From NCBI GenBank assembly GCA_020860885.1, contig JAJBTS010000220.1:1-16724 (forward strand): a stretch of 16,724 nt of DNA, given 5' to 3'. This document shows positions 15,803 through 16,724 of this stretch, one piece after another. Source of the DNA: Bacteroidales bacterium (lineage in GTDB: Bacteria; Bacteroidota; Bacteroidia; Bacteroidales; Azobacteroidaceae). The notes under the pieces were generated by a model. That model searched no databases, was not told the origin of the DNA, and saw only the letters and a list, made by a program, of their open reading frames with translations. A program made the position numbers and the translations under genes. The stretch's first letter is position 1. Every line of letters starts with the position of its first letter.

Positions 15803-16517
15803 ATTGATAATTCAAGATTTCATTTAATCCTTTCAGGACCAAATTTCCGTCTGCAAAGATGGAGTTTTTTAATTTGCTATCAAAATAAAAAGAGTATCCG
15901 CCTGTTAAAAAAGCAAAAACTTCCTGATTTTTTTTATATTCATCTATATATGAATCCAATTCCCTCACAATCCCCCCGATGACTCCCGCCCGGATAGCTG
16001 TCTCGGTATTGTAACCCAAAGCGGGTATATCACCTTCTTCATTTATCAACGGCAATTTGTCGGTATAATTGTTCAACGATTTGAACCTTAAATCCACTCC
16101 GGGCGAAATATTCCCACCCCGGTAAACTCCCTGAGCGGAAACAGAATCAATAGTGATAGCTGTTCCGGCATCAATAATGAGTAAGTTCTTCCCCGGTTGT
16201 TGAATAAAAGCGCCCACAGCCGCCGCAATACGGTCGGGACCTAAAGTCTCCGGAGTAGCGTACTCCACACGTAAAGGAAGAGGCAGACGACTGTTCAACT
16301 CATAAAAAGAGGGAATGTAACGATATAAAAAAGACAAGACAGACGGTTCGACCCTCCCTACGGATGATAAAATTCCCGCGGAAGGAGAATATTCTTTTAT
16401 AATTTCCAGAAGAAAGCTTTCCGCCAATTCATCGGAATGCCAACTTTTAATCAGCAAGTTCCTTTCAAATAATGCAATCTTAACGGAAGAATTCCCTCTG
16501 TCGATGATGATGTTCAT
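15795..16517 (-). CDS. coaX: Type III pantothenate kinase CoaX
   Basis: This cytosolic enzyme phosphorylates pantothenate in the first step of coenzyme A synthesis. From the chosen start it has 240 residues. Motifs of the ASKHA fold are clear: IIDRGNSSVKIALF (phosphate loop, residues 4-17), LGPDRIAAAVGAF, the second DAGTAITIDS block, and GGNISPGVDLR. I chose ATG 16517 over an upstream in-frame ATG at 16550. The family begins at MNIIIDRGNSS, and a TATTTTTG promoter element (16536-16543) lies between the two, so the upstream codon would probably not be transcribed. The 8-nt overlap with the OMP gene starts an operon of CoA and envelope genes. Type III kinases are typically resistant to CoA feedback. 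Confidence 0.92.
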   Translation of the reverse strand: MNIIIDRGNSSVKIALFERNLLIKSWHSDELAESFLLEIIKEYSPSAGILSSVGRVEPSVLSFLYRYIPSFYELNSRLPLPLRVEYATPETLGPDRIAAAVGAFIQQPGKNLLIIDAGTAITIDSVSAQGVYRGGNISPGVDLRFKSLNNYTDKLPLINEEGDIPALGYNTETAIRAGVIGGIVRELDSYIDEYKKNQEVFAFLTGGYSFYFDSKLKNSIFADGNLVLKGLNEILNYQYG

Positions 16518-16535
16518 TCTCTTTGTTTTTCGTTG

Positions 16536-16543
16536 CAAAAATA
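16536..16543 (-). promoter_or_regulatory. Probable -7 promoter element for the coaX operon
   Basis: TATTTTTG on the minus strand fits TAnnTTTG exactly, 18 bp before the chosen coaX ATG. That would leave a short leader of about a dozen nucleotides. The upstream -33 region is AT-rich with no clear TTTG at the usual distance, so the match could be partly composition. Confidence 0.45.
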
Positions 16544-16625
16544 AGTACAAAATATCATTTTAATTTTATTATTTATTAAAAATATTAATCAGGAGATAAA
16601 ATTACACCGAAACCTCCGCCGTTTA

Positions 16626-16646
16626 CAGTAAACAGTAAACAGTGTC
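16626..16646 (+). repeat. Short CAGTnnn heptamer array
   Basis: Three in-phase heptamers (CAGTAAA twice, then CAGTGTC) show the same repeat family as the arrays near 9.1 kb, about 7.4 kb away, so it is a dispersed genomic repeat. The third unit runs into the inverted-repeat element that follows. Confidence 0.75.
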
Positions 16647-16649
16647 TTG

Positions 16650-16712
16650 TGTGTCTTGTCCTGACATAGGTTGACACAAAAAAGCTAAAAACCTATGTCA
16701 GGACAAGACACA
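16650..16712. repeat. Perfect 23-bp inverted repeat, possible MITE or IS end
   Basis: Arms at 16650-16672 and 16690-16712 are exact reverse complements (core TGTCTTGTCCTGACATAGG) around a 17-nt A-rich spacer. The motif GTGTCTTGT is tandemly duplicated at 16642-16650 and 16651-16659. ACAGT occurs on both sides (16639-16643, 16710-16714) and could be a target duplication, but CAGT also belongs to the host heptamers. No T-run follows, so it is not a usual terminator. The arms resemble insertion-sequence ends. No transposase is visible in the window. Confidence 0.65.
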
Positions 16713-16724
16713 GTAATTAGTGAG

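Noticed and set aside
16518..16550. Upstream ATG at 16550 as the coaX start
   Set aside because: It adds 11 residues not typical of the family and precedes the likely promoter element.
16650..16712. Rho-independent terminator
   Set aside because: Neither strand has a T-run after the stem, and no gene end is adjacent in the window.

Overview
The window looks like a low-GC Bacteroidota chromosome, most likely order Bacteroidales. Evidence: a surface protein with a type IX secretion (T9SS) C-terminal sorting domain, starts without Shine-Dalgarno sequences, a TAnnTTTG-type promoter element, a type III pantothenate kinase, and a coaX / outer-membrane protein / lptC / CNNM transporter / ppiD order that I recall as conserved in this order. 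I cannot name the genus. Everything except the left-most gene is on the minus strand.

Layout from the left. (1) 1-2373 (+): 3' part of a large secreted protein ending in a T9SS sorting domain. (2) 2431-3252 (-): a PlsC-type acyltransferase, separated by a hairpin terminator from the next unit. (3) 3331-8991 (-): a tightly packed operon. In transcription order it encodes an active-site-eroded PdxA-like protein, a nucleotidyltransferase, an ATP-grasp enzyme, a CDP-alcohol phosphatidyltransferase (CDP-AP), a HAD hydrolase and myo-inositol-1-phosphate synthase. A promoter with a perfect TATCTTTG element lies just upstream of the first gene. (4) 9067-9274: heptanucleotide CAGTnnn arrays in two orientations. 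The second array runs into the 3' end of rlmN (9234-10271). (5) 10287-10348: a long inverted repeat. (6) 10368-16517 (-): ppiD-like chaperone, CNNM/HlyC-like transporter (its 5' end displaced by an apparent frameshift in a T8 run), lptC, an outer-membrane barrel protein and coaX. (7) 16626-16724: another short heptamer array next to a perfect 23-bp inverted repeat that resembles a mobile-element end or MITE.

The central operon reads as an inositol-lipid (or other phosphoinositol) pathway. Inositol-phosphate synthase makes inositol phosphate, the nucleotidyltransferase could activate it to CDP-inositol, and the CDP-AP enzyme could transfer phosphoinositol to a lipid acceptor. The ATP-grasp and HAD proteins would be modifying steps. 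This differs from the Bacteroides thetaiotaomicron-type arrangement and resembles the alternative route proposed for Prevotella. The ATP-grasp gene, the unusual CDP-AP motif and the degenerate PdxA-like leader gene are the least explained parts.

The right-hand unit combines envelope biogenesis (LptC, PpiD, an OMP, a CBS-domain transporter) with coenzyme A synthesis. The most unexpected sequence-level observations are the PdxA relative that has lost most of its catalytic residues in an intact frame, the T8 frameshift in the CNNM-like gene, and the repeat-derived tail of RlmN.
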